Positions 50,607-59,308 of a stretch of 64,000 bases of DNA are shown here, one piece after another (position 1 is the first letter of the stretch; every line of letters starts with the position of its first letter). The stretch spans positions 115,495-179,494 of the forward strand of contig CAZXLD010000005.1 in assembly GCA_964641965.1 (NCBI GenBank), written 5' to 3'. The translations under genes and the position numbers were made by a program. This DNA comes from JAJDFU01 sp964641965. GTDB taxonomy: Bacteria > Bacteroidota > Bacteroidia > Chitinophagales > Saprospiraceae. Under the pieces are notes generated by a model, which was given only the letters and a program-made list of their open reading frames with translations, made no database searches and was not told where the DNA came from.

Positions 50607-52274
50607 TCAGAACAAGCCGCTTATATTTCCTGCTTCATCAATATCGATATGCTCAGCAGCGGGTTCCGCAGGAAGACCAGGCATGCGCATGATATCGCCT
50701 GTGATTGGGATCAGAAAGCCGGCGCCGGTAGCAATTTCAATTTCCCGGACTGTGATGGTGAAGTCTCTGGGGCGACCCAATAGTTTGGGATTGTCGGATA
50801 GGGATTTTTGGGTCTTGGCGATACAGATCGGTAACCCATTTAGGCCTAATCGGTCGATCCGGCGCAGGTCCTTTTTAGCGTTAGTGGTGTAGTCTACTTC
50901 CTTTGCTCCATAGATTTGGGTTGCTACGGTGTTTATTTTTTCTTCTACCCCCGATGCCCAATCGTAAAGGGGTTTAAATGGTTGAGTGTTGCGCTCTACG
51001 GCATGCACCACTGCTTCAGCCAATGCTTCTCCACCGGCTCCACCTTTTGCCCACACATCTGACAACACCACCGGCACTCCTTGTTGGGCACATTTTTCTC
51101 GAATTAAATGGATTTCTTCTTCCGTATCACTGGTAAACCGATTGATGGCTACTACGGCAGGCAGGTTAAACAGGCTTACGTTTTCCAGGTGCTTTTCCAA
51201 ATTCTCCAACCCCCTGGCTACGGCTTCGGGGTTTGCTTCGGTCAGGGTTTTCAAATCTGCCCCGCCATGGTATTTTAAGGCTCGTACTGTGGCTACCAAA
51301 ACTACGGCTTTGGGTGAGATCCCTGCTCCCTGGCATTTGATGTCGAAAAATTTTTCAGCCCCCAGGTCAGCACCAAAACCAGCTTCGGTTACCACATAAT
51401 CCGATAGGGACATGCCGAGTTTGGTAGCCAGCACTGAATTGGTCCCTTGGGCTATGTTTGCGAATGGTCCTCCATGGATGATAGCGGGATTCCCTTCCAA
51501 GGTTTGTACCAGATTTGGCTGGATCGCATCCTTGAGCAAGGCAGCCATGGCTCCCTGGGCATTCAAGTCCCTGGCAAATAGGGGTTTCCTATCATAGGTG
51601 AAACCAATAAAAATTCGGCCCAGCCGTTCTTTCAGGTCGGTGAGGCCGCTGGTGAGGCATAGGATTGCCATGATCTCCGAAGCAGCCGTGATATCAAAGC
51701 CGGTTTCCCGAGGTAGGCCAAATCCTGACCCACCTAACCCGACTATGGTTTTTCGCAAAGCCCGATCATTCATATCCATCACCCGTTTCCATTCCACCGT
51801 CCTAGGATCAATTCCCAAGGTGCGTTTTTTACTTTGGATGTTGTTGTCTACCAAGGCAGCCAGCAAGTTGTGCGCCTTCTCAATGGCAGCAAAATCGCCG
51901 GTGAATTGCAGGTTAATATCCTCCATGGGCAGCACTTGAGCATGGCCTCCTCCTGTAGCTCCTCCTTTAATGCCAAAAACAGGACCCAAGGAAGGCTCGC
52001 GGAGCACAACGGTAGTTTGCTTCCCGATACGATTCATTCCCTGGCTTAGTCCGATAGAAGTCGTGGTTTTCCCCTCCCCGGCCGGGGTGGGAGAGATTGC
52101 CGTTACCAATATCAGGTTGCTTTGATGTAGTCGATCCGGATCGATTAAGTGTAGTGGAAGTTTAGCTTTATACTTACCGTACAACTGGAGTTGGCCCTCC
52201 GAAATATTCAATTGTTCGGCAATTGATCTAACGTCTTTTAAATCGGCTGAACGGGCGATCTCGATATCTGACAT
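50607..52274 (-). CDS. fhs: Formate-tetrahydrofolate ligase
   Basis: 555 residues, the standard length. ATP-dependent synthesis of 10-formyl-THF in one-carbon metabolism. P-loop-like segment ITAISPTPAGEGKTTTSIGLSQG, then VLREPSLGPVFGIKGGATGGGHAQV, DINLQFTGDFAAIEKAHNLL, NPAIIHGGPFANIAQGTNSVLATKLG and EAGFGADLGAEKFFDIKC. The C-terminus carries PICIAKTQKSLSDNPKLLGRP and GFLIPITGDIMRMPGLP. Convergent with the AlkD-like gene. Confidence 0.96.
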   Translation of the reverse strand: MSDIEIARSADLKDVRSIAEQLNISEGQLQLYGKYKAKLPLHLIDPDRLHQSNLILVTAISPTPAGEGKTTTSIGLSQGMNRIGKQTTVVLREPSLGPVFGIKGGATGGGHAQVLPMEDINLQFTGDFAAIEKAHNLLAALVDNNIQSKKRTLGIDPRTVEWKRVMDMNDRALRKTIVGLGGSGFGLPRETGFDITAASEIMAILCLTSGLTDLKERLGRIFIGFTYDRKPLFARDLNAQGAMAALLKDAIQPNLVQTLEGNPAIIHGGPFANIAQGTNSVLATKLGMSLSDYVVTEAGFGADLGAEKFFDIKCQGAGISPKAVVLVATVRALKYHGGADLKTLTEANPEAVARGLENLEKHLENVSLFNLPAVVAINRFTSDTEEEIHLIREKCAQQGVPVVLSDVWAKGGAGGEALAEAVVHAVERNTQPFKPLYDWASGVEEKINTVATQIYGAKEVDYTTNAKKDLRRIDRLGLNGLPICIAKTQKSLSDNPKLLGRPRDFTITVREIEIATGAGFLIPITGDIMRMPGLPAEPAAEHIDIDEAGNISGLF

Positions 52275-52419
52275 GATAAGCTTCAGGTTTTAAATCTCAA
52301 AATAGAAAATAGGGATTACCCATCGAGTGTTGAAAACTCAAAATGTAAAAAAGATAATTTTTCCCAAAGAGAGAATATGAAAAAGGATGGGAAACTAATG
52401 CTAATGAGGTAGAAGCAAA

Positions 52420-52767
52420 CTAGAGGTGCAGGGCATCTTTGCGCGCCAGTAGCACTTCGTCCGATTCCCTGCGCTCAGGGTCGTCAACGCAACAATCTAC
52501 AGGACAAACGGCGGCACATTGCGGCTCTTCGTGAAAGCCCTTACATTCCGTACATTTATCTGGAACGATATAGTAAAAATCATCAGAAACGGGGCCTTGT
52601 TGATCGTTAGCGTCCACTTTGTTGCCCCCTTCCAAAGTGTAAGATCCCGAAACGGAGGTACCATCGGAAATTGCCCATTCTACGCCACCTTCGTAGATGG
52701 CATTGTTTGGGCATTCGGGTTCGCAAGCTCCGCAATTGATACATTCATCAGTAATCATTATGGCCAT
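52420..52767 (-). CDS. 2[4Fe-4S] ferredoxin with C-terminal extension
   Basis: 115 residues from the ATG at 52767 (MAIMITDECINCG), preferred over the 142-codon open frame since the family begins there. First cluster set CINCGACEPECP, second CTECKGFHEEPQCAAVCPVDC with a longer Cys-Cys insertion, plus an acidic tail. Typical Bacteroidota ferredoxin used for electron transfer to reductases. A good promoter lies at 52818-52848. Divergent from mutS. Confidence 0.93.
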   Translation of the reverse strand: MAIMITDECINCGACEPECPNNAIYEGGVEWAISDGTSVSGSYTLEGGNKVDANDQQGPVSDDFYYIVPDKCTECKGFHEEPQCAAVCPVDCCVDDPERRESDEVLLARKDALHL

Positions 52768-52817
52768 GATAGTAGCTTTTTTCGAGAAAGGAAAATGGGT
52801 GCCTTTGCTTGAATGCA

Positions 52818-52848
52818 CAAATATAGTTTCATCCTGATAACTCGCCAA
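52818..52848 (-). promoter_or_regulatory. Bacteroidota-type promoter for ferredoxin
   Basis: On the minus strand a TTG (52848-52846) is followed after 20 bases by TATATTTG (52825-52818), both boxes at the consensus spacing. Predicted start of transcription is about 44 bases before the ferredoxin ATG. The best-formed promoter seen in the window. Confidence 0.55.
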
Positions 52849-52948
52849 TTCCAGAAAAGGTTTTGAATTTTTCCTGCAGATTGATGCGGTATATTGTCAT
52901 GTTTACCGGAACTTAAAGGTTCCAATTTTTTTAAACTGAACGTTCATT

Positions 52949-55588
52949 TTGGCAAAGTCGAAAACTGCTTCCCCCAAGGTAACCCCTCTCATGAAGCAAT
53001 ATGCAGCGGTTAAATCCAAGTATCCGGATGCGGTACTTCTATTCCGTGTTGGGGACTTTTACGAAACCTTTGGCGAAGATGCCATTATAGCTGCTGAAAT
53101 CCTGGGAATCGTGCTCACCAGCCGAAACAATGGTGGAAGTGATGTGGAATTAGCAGGGTTTCCACACCATTCGCTCGACACCTATCTTCCCAAACTGGTA
53201 CGCGCAGGCCATCGGGTGGCGATCTGCGAACAACTGGAAAAACCGTCTCCGCAGAAAAAAATCGTAAAACGGGGGGTGACGGACTTGATTACGCCGGGAC
53301 TAGTGGTATCCGATCAGGTGTTGGATCAGAAATCCAATCATTTTTTAGCATGTATAACTGTCGGAAAAAAGGATAAGCATGGAGTCGCTTTCCTGGACCT
53401 TTCGACAGGGGAATTTGTGGTGAGTGAAGGCAGAGGAGCTGAGATTGAGAAGCTGATCCAGGGTTTTTCTCCTGCTGAAATTCTGTTCTCAAAAAGCCAA
53501 AAGAAGCATTGGCAGGAACGTTTTGGCAACCAATATTACCTCTATCCCTTGGACGAGTGGATTTTTACCCTGGATTTTACAAAAGGTAAATTGCTGGACC
53601 ATTTCGAGGTGGAAAGTCTAAAAGGGTTTGGTATTGAAAACCTGGAGCTGGGGCAGATTGCAGCAGGCACCATCCTGTATTACCTGGAATCAACAGAGAA
53701 CCACCATTCGACCCATATCTCTTCCATTGCCAGAATACAGTCGGACAAATTTGTGTGGCTCGACCGTTTCACCATTCGGAATTTAGAGTTACTAACTGGA
53801 CCCTATGGCTCTTCTGCCACTTTGCTCAAAGTGGTAGACAAAACGGTGAGTCCAATGGGAAGCCGTTTGATGCGAAAATGGGTTTTATTCCCTTTGCTGT
53901 CTCTGGGCGAAATAGAAAAGCGCCACTCAGTCGTGAGTTATCTGTTGGACAATCCGGTGGATGCCAAGGATGTGGAGGATTATGTTGGCCAGATTGGGGA
54001 TCTGGAGCGGTTAATCTCCAGAGTAGCCATGCAACGGGCTAATCCACGGGAGGTAAGCCAGCTCGGTCACGCCTTACATATATTGGAGCCCTTGAAGGAA
54101 CGGATGGAGGAAGCCGATCAATTGTATCTCCGGGAATTAGGTGCCGAGTTAGACCCCTGTAGCGAGGCCAAATCCCGAATCGACAAAAGCCTGGTCGTAG
54201 CTCCTCCCGTCAATTTGAACAAAGGAGGCGTCATTGCGGATGGCCTTTCCAGTGAATTGGATGAGTTGCGACACTTGGTCAAGCATGGTAAAGATATGAT
54301 CGCCGGCATCGTTAAGCGTGAAGCCGACCGCACCGGCATCAAAAACCTGAAGTACGGCTTTAATAACGTATTTGGTTTTTACCTGGAGGTCACCAATAAG
54401 CACAAGCAGGATGTCCCGGAAGAATGGATCCGAAAGCAAACCTTAACCAACGCTGAACGCTACATAACCGAAGAGCTCAAAGAATTGGAAGCCAAAATTC
54501 TGGGGGCGGAGGAACAGATTCTGGAATTGGAGGACCGCCTTTATGCAGCCCTTATCCTACAGTTAGAGGCATTCGTCAAGCCCGTGCAGCAGAATGCACA
54601 CTACATCGCCATTCTGGATTGCCTGTTATCCTTTTCCAAGGTGGCAGGGCGTCATCAGTATTGCCGGCCCAATATGCATGTGGGAGATACGATAGAGATA
54701 ACAGAGGGGCGTCATCCCGTAATTGAACAGCATTTACCATTAGGCGAAGCTTATGTGCCGAATGATGTAATGCTGAACAAAGAACAACAACAGATCCTGA
54801 TGATTACCGGGCCAAATATGTCGGGAAAATCGGCTTTGCTACGCCAAACCGCTCTGATCAGCCTCATGGCTCAAATGGGATCCTTTGTACCGGCCAAGGA
54901 AGCAAAATTGGGTATCGTGGATAAAATATTTACCCGAGTAGGCGCTTCCGACAACATTGCTTCCGGTGAATCTACCTTCATGGTGGAAATGAATGAAACG
55001 GCCAGCATCATGAATAATATCTCGGATCGCAGCTTGATCTTGCTGGACGAAATCGGACGGGGCACAAGTACGTACGATGGTATTTCTATCGCCTGGTCTA
55101 TTGCAGAGTACCTCCACAATAACGGTTTGCACCGACCTAAAACCCTTTTCGCCACTCACTACCACGAGCTAAACGAATTGAGCAAGCAATTGGAACGCGT
55201 CTGCAATTTTCATGTAGCTACGCGAGAAACCGGAGGGAAGGTAATTTTTCTGCGTAAGCTTGTGCCCGGAGGTAGCGAACACAGCTTTGGCATACATGTG
55301 GCCCGAATGGCTGGGATGCCTAGAACGATTGTTGAACGAGCTGCTCATATTCTGACCCAATTAGAGCAAAAGCACCTGGATGCCAATGCCTCCGCCCCTG
55401 TGGAAGTCAGATCGCTCGCCCCGGAAAAAATTCAGCCCGCAGCCACCCAGCTCAGTATTTTCGAGACCGTAGATCCGGTCGTTGGGAAGCTCAAAGAAGA
55501 ATTGCGGGAAGTGAACCTGAATGGGCTGACACCTATCGAATGTATGCTAAAAATACAGGAGTGGCAGTCTTGGCTGGAGGAAGGGTAG
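52949..55588 (+). CDS. mutS: DNA mismatch repair protein MutS
   Basis: 879 residues. TTG start chosen because the following residues (AKSKTASPKVTPLMKQYAAVKSKYPDA) fit the family N-terminus; an ATG 14 codons on is possible. Mismatch-recognition motif FYE in VGDFYETFGEDA; connector, lever and clamp domains follow. The ATPase has Walker A TGPNMSGKSALLRQTAL, the FTRVGASDNIASGESTFMVEM segment, Walker B LILLDEIGRGTSTYDGISIAW and FATHYHELNEL. The C-terminal part with TQLSIFE and a helical tail is present. Likely autonomous transcript, divergent from ferredoxin. Confidence 0.97.
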   Translation: MAKSKTASPKVTPLMKQYAAVKSKYPDAVLLFRVGDFYETFGEDAIIAAEILGIVLTSRNNGGSDVELAGFPHHSLDTYLPKLVRAGHRVAICEQLEKPSPQKKIVKRGVTDLITPGLVVSDQVLDQKSNHFLACITVGKKDKHGVAFLDLSTGEFVVSEGRGAEIEKLIQGFSPAEILFSKSQKKHWQERFGNQYYLYPLDEWIFTLDFTKGKLLDHFEVESLKGFGIENLELGQIAAGTILYYLESTENHHSTHISSIARIQSDKFVWLDRFTIRNLELLTGPYGSSATLLKVVDKTVSPMGSRLMRKWVLFPLLSLGEIEKRHSVVSYLLDNPVDAKDVEDYVGQIGDLERLISRVAMQRANPREVSQLGHALHILEPLKERMEEADQLYLRELGAELDPCSEAKSRIDKSLVVAPPVNLNKGGVIADGLSSELDELRHLVKHGKDMIAGIVKREADRTGIKNLKYGFNNVFGFYLEVTNKHKQDVPEEWIRKQTLTNAERYITEELKELEAKILGAEEQILELEDRLYAALILQLEAFVKPVQQNAHYIAILDCLLSFSKVAGRHQYCRPNMHVGDTIEITEGRHPVIEQHLPLGEAYVPNDVMLNKEQQQILMITGPNMSGKSALLRQTALISLMAQMGSFVPAKEAKLGIVDKIFTRVGASDNIASGESTFMVEMNETASIMNNISDRSLILLDEIGRGTSTYDGISIAWSIAEYLHNNGLHRPKTLFATHYHELNELSKQLERVCNFHVATRETGGKVIFLRKLVPGGSEHSFGIHVARMAGMPRTIVERAAHILTQLEQKHLDANASAPVEVRSLAPEKIQPAATQLSIFETVDPVVGKLKEELREVNLNGLTPIECMLKIQEWQSWLEEG

Positions 55589-55696
55589 TATTTTTTATTG
55601 GTCCGGTAATGGGCAGAAAATAATTAAATAAACTTGGCAGGATAGGCGGATCATTTAATTTGTTTTAGTTTAAGGCTGGAAAACCAACTCTCCCAT

Positions 55697-56416
55697 ATGA
55701 CAATTGGATACCTGGGCTATGGCCGGATGGGACAAGCCATTGAAACGTTAGCTGTTGCTGCCGGTCATGAGACAGGGCTGCGTATCGATAAGGATAACAT
55801 GGACGAGCGGACACCAGAGCGTCTTCAACAATGCGATGTTATTCTGGAGTTTTCCGAGCCTTCGAGTGCATTTAACAATATCGAGGCCTGTTTGCGGGCC
55901 AAGGTACCTGTAGTATCGGGGACAACAGGCTGGCTCGACCGAATGCCGGATGCCCTCGCTATTTGTGCAGAAGAGGATGGTGCACTTTTTTATGCGTCCA
56001 ATTTTTCCGTTGGGGTTAATATTTTTTTCGCATTGAATCAGTATCTGGCTCGTTTGATGAAAGACCTTCCTCAGTATCGGCCAAAGATTACCGAAGCCCA
56101 TCACATCCACAAAAAGGACGCTCCTAGTGGTACGGCTATTACCCTGGCAGAAAGTATTTTAAAAGAACTTCCGCAATACCTGGATTGGAAGCTTGCCGGC
56201 GAAGAAAAAGAGGGAATCTTACCCATCCATTCGATTCGGGAAGGCGAAATTCCAGGGACTCACCAAATTGACTATCAGAGCAGCATTGATGATCTTCAAC
56301 TGATGCATACGGCACATTCCAGAACGGGCTTTGCGGAAGGTGCACTGCAGGCAGCCAAATGGATCATCGGTAGACAGGGGTTTTATGAAATGGCTGATTT
56401 GCTAGGCTGGCGGTAA
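55697..56416 (+). CDS. dapB: 4-hydroxy-tetrahydrodipicolinate reductase
   Basis: 239 residues. N-terminal NAD(P)-binding motif GYLGYGRMGQAIE, VILEFSEPSSAFNNIEACL, VSGTTGWLDR, SNFSVGVNIFF and the active-site segment EAHHIHKKDAPSGTAITLAE with the catalytic His and substrate-binding Lys. C-terminal GFAEGALQAAKWI. Makes tetrahydrodipicolinate for lysine and meso-diaminopimelate, so it serves the cell wall. Followed after 32 bases by the EEP-family gene on the same strand. Confidence 0.96.
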   Translation: MTIGYLGYGRMGQAIETLAVAAGHETGLRIDKDNMDERTPERLQQCDVILEFSEPSSAFNNIEACLRAKVPVVSGTTGWLDRMPDALAICAEEDGALFYASNFSVGVNIFFALNQYLARLMKDLPQYRPKITEAHHIHKKDAPSGTAITLAESILKELPQYLDWKLAGEEKEGILPIHSIREGEIPGTHQIDYQSSIDDLQLMHTAHSRTGFAEGALQAAKWIIGRQGFYEMADLLGWR

Positions 56417-56448
56417 GTCTTTGGCATCCATTCCTTAATTTTGAGACT

Positions 56449-57552
56449 ATGAAATCCGTCCTTCGTATCGGTCTTCGAGCGCTGCTCGTTTTGTTGCTTA
56501 TTACTGCTGTTTATATCGGGGGCTTCCTGATCTATGGTACGCTGACAGACTGGAAACCAGAAGAGCGACTGGATTTGGAAGAACCGCAACATACCGTAAC
56601 CGGGGAGTTGCAGGATAGTGTTTTTTCCATTTTAAACTGGAATATTGGCTACGCAGGTTTGGGGGCGGAGTCGGATTTCTTTTTTGACAAAGGGAACATG
56701 CTGGTTTCCAAGGGCGCCATGGTGCGGCCACAGATCGAGTTTACCCAAAAAAATCTGGCATCTATTCGCACGGTAATAGCCAGCACCCAGGCGGATTTTG
56801 CTTTTTTGCAAGAGGTTGACGTACAATCGAAGAGAAGTTACTTTCAGAATCAACTGGACTCGATTCGCCAGGACCGACCGGATTATTACGCCGGTTTTGC
56901 CCCTAATTACCGGGTGGACTATGTACCAACTCCCTTGATGGAACCCTGGAAAGCCATGGGGCAAACCCATAGTGGGTTGGTCACTTTATCCGCGGTAGAG
57001 CCCAAATCATCGGAGCGAATCCAGTTACCTGGGGCCTACGGATGGCCAACCCGGATATTTCAATTGGATCGATGTCTGTCCCTGCATCGAATTGCACTTA
57101 GCGCAACCGAACAAGAGCTCGTATTGATCAATGCCCATCTCTCGGCTTACGATGCCGGGGGTAGTTTGCGCAAGGAGCAAATGGCTTGCTTGAAAGAATT
57201 GGCAATCGCTGAGTATCAAGCGGGTAACTATGTGGTAATTGGTGGCGATTGGAATCAGTGTCCCCCTTATTTTCGATGTGACGGGTTTTTGCCGGGGCAT
57301 CCTGCAGCTACCCGTATGCTTCAGGTGGATGCCACTGGTTTTTCAGAGGATTGGGTTTGGGCATATGATGCCACGCTTCCAACCAACCGACATGTAGATG
57401 CTCCCTATCAACCGGGCCAAACCTTTGTTACGCTAATCGACTACTTTTTATTATCACCGAATCTTAAATTGCGCAAGGTCAAGACCTTGGATCAAGGTTT
57501 CCGCGCGAGTGACCACCAGCCAGTTTGGGTGCAGGTTGAATTGATTCGGTAG
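56449..57552 (+). CDS. Endonuclease/exonuclease/phosphatase (EEP) family protein, membrane-anchored
   Basis: 367 residues. One N-terminal membrane segment (about 8-28, LRALLVLLLITAVYIGGFLIYG) then the EEP fold. Active-site motifs: SILNWNIGYAGLG (Asn), FLQEVDVQSKRS (Glu), LVLINAHLSAYD (His), VVIGGDWNQCPP (Asp, Asn) and the final ASDHQPVWVQVEL (Asp-His). Could be a nuclease, phospholipase C-like or sphingomyelinase-like enzyme working outside the inner membrane. May share a transcript with dapB but not its pathway. Confidence 0.85.
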   Translation: MKSVLRIGLRALLVLLLITAVYIGGFLIYGTLTDWKPEERLDLEEPQHTVTGELQDSVFSILNWNIGYAGLGAESDFFFDKGNMLVSKGAMVRPQIEFTQKNLASIRTVIASTQADFAFLQEVDVQSKRSYFQNQLDSIRQDRPDYYAGFAPNYRVDYVPTPLMEPWKAMGQTHSGLVTLSAVEPKSSERIQLPGAYGWPTRIFQLDRCLSLHRIALSATEQELVLINAHLSAYDAGGSLRKEQMACLKELAIAEYQAGNYVVIGGDWNQCPPYFRCDGFLPGHPAATRMLQVDATGFSEDWVWAYDATLPTNRHVDAPYQPGQTFVTLIDYFLLSPNLKLRKVKTLDQGFRASDHQPVWVQVELIR

Positions 57553-57643
57553 CATTGGAGAAGTGGAGGACGCCAGTGGGCATTCTGTTGATCACTACGG
57601 CTGCCAGGCTGATTGGGAGTGGATCCAAACAGAACTTAGAATA

Positions 57644-59077
57644 TCATTCCAATTCCTTTAGTTTTTCCTGCAGCCAGTTTGTGGATGCCACGTGGGGATT
57701 TTCTTGTATTTCCTGTCTCAGCTTTTGAATCGCTTCTTTATCACCGGGCAATAAGGTGGCTAACCGCCGGGTGTATTTGATCAGGTCTTGATAGCTTTGT
57801 CTTCTATTATTGGGGATCTCCCGGTGCCGGGTCAGGAATTTGCGGAAACTATCCAAAAGCGAATACAGCGGTTCGATCTCGTTGATTTCATAGTAGGTAA
57901 ATAGCAAGGTGACCTTGGAATTCAGGTTATAGGTGAGATCGTCATAATCGATATGTTGCAATAGGTCGATCACCTTGTCGAATTCTTTTCTGTAAAAATA
58001 CAGCTGTGCCAAGTTGAACGACACGGCATTGTTGCGGTGCTCTTCCGGCAAACTAAATTCATATTCACTAAGGAACTGCTCTACCCACTGATATTCCCCA
58101 AGACGAAGACCGATTACCACAATATTGCGAAAATACCAAGGGGTCATGCTCCCGGGTGTATGCATGAACCCTTTGTCCAGCATATCTTGATAGAGTGAAA
58201 AGAGTTCTGCCAGAAAGGCCTGCTCACCGGCATTAATCCGTTTGACACAAAAGTTCTGAGCAGCGTTATAGAGGATCTCTACAGCTTCTTTCTCTGGAAA
58301 AAAATGACCGTATTGACTGAGTAAGCGCTTTAGGGCGAAGTAATGCTCCTCCATATCCGGGTTTTGATAGGTCAGTAGGATCTGTCTGTAAATGGCAATA
58401 GGAGGGAAGTCTTCATAGTCTCCTTCTTCCACTGCCTGGAGCACTTCCTGGGTATAGGCAAGCCGGTAATCGTGGTCGATTACGTTTTTTCCAGAGGCTG
58501 CTTTGAATAATAACCACAGCTTTTCTGCCAAATAAAATTGATCCAGATGGTTGGATATGGACTCCAGGTTGGATTTTTGTTCTCGTTGGGTAGTGTAGTC
58601 GGCAGAGTCGTACCGAGCCTTTTCGATCTGGAATCCGGTCAGGTAATACTCAGGGGTACGATAAGGGAATTGGTCGAATTGGACATGCAGCTTTTTCAGG
58701 GATGCATGCTGTAATTGGGGCAGTTTGCGCTGGATACCGGCTTTAACCAAAAGCATGGATTTTTGAAGGTTATCCTGTGCCAAGGTTTCTATAGCCAGGA
58801 ACTCTTCCAGCAGCTTGAACAGGTCAGAAAAGTATTTTCGCAAGCGGATATCATCATAGTTTTTGCCTAATTCTAATTGTTTCCAGACGCTTTCCCTTGA
58901 AATATTACCATTTCCTTTATTATCTTTGAGTGCGGCATGCATGATGTCGTACAAGGCAATCAGTTCTTGGCTTTGATTGAAATAAGGAGATCGGATGAAA
59001 CGGCTGAAGCGTCCTTTCTCTTTGTTGGAAAGCTGTTGAATTAATTGGAATGCCTTGGTTTTTTTTATATCAGCCAT
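57644..59077 (-). CDS. Hypothetical helical protein (TPR-like, Saprospirales-specific)
   Basis: 477 residues, no signal or membrane segment. I do not recognise a named family, but the layout is typical of a group of uncharacterised Saprospirales proteins. N-terminus KAFQLIQQLSNKEKGRFSRFIRSPYFNQSQELIALYDIMH; then a series of paired helices (FQIEKARYDSADYTTQREQK, AIYRQILLTYQNPDMEEHYFALKRLLSQYG, GEYQWVEQFLSEYEFSLPEEHRNNAVSFNLAQLYFYRKEFDKVIDLLQHI) with TPR-like spacing. Likely a cytosolic scaffold or regulator. Convergent with the EEP gene and divergent from the large T9SS protein. Confidence 0.6.
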   Translation of the reverse strand: MADIKKTKAFQLIQQLSNKEKGRFSRFIRSPYFNQSQELIALYDIMHAALKDNKGNGNISRESVWKQLELGKNYDDIRLRKYFSDLFKLLEEFLAIETLAQDNLQKSMLLVKAGIQRKLPQLQHASLKKLHVQFDQFPYRTPEYYLTGFQIEKARYDSADYTTQREQKSNLESISNHLDQFYLAEKLWLLFKAASGKNVIDHDYRLAYTQEVLQAVEEGDYEDFPPIAIYRQILLTYQNPDMEEHYFALKRLLSQYGHFFPEKEAVEILYNAAQNFCVKRINAGEQAFLAELFSLYQDMLDKGFMHTPGSMTPWYFRNIVVIGLRLGEYQWVEQFLSEYEFSLPEEHRNNAVSFNLAQLYFYRKEFDKVIDLLQHIDYDDLTYNLNSKVTLLFTYYEINEIEPLYSLLDSFRKFLTRHREIPNNRRQSYQDLIKYTRRLATLLPGDKEAIQKLRQEIQENPHVASTNWLQEKLKELE

Positions 59078-59308
59078 ATCCTTCTTCCTGAAGTCCGAGC
59101 TAACCTATAAAGATTTGTTCAGCTTTAAAAAGGAGTTTAGGAAAGCGTTCCAATCCCCTGTTAGACGCTATCTCAATTGCCGATTTGTTGTTAGGTTTTA
59201 TGCTAGCTGGCACAGGCATGGATTGCACCCTGCGAATTTATGGTGTATTTTGTCGGAGCCGGCTGGTAGTGATCCCATGCTATCGGAAAATTATTTAGCC
59301 GACAAATT

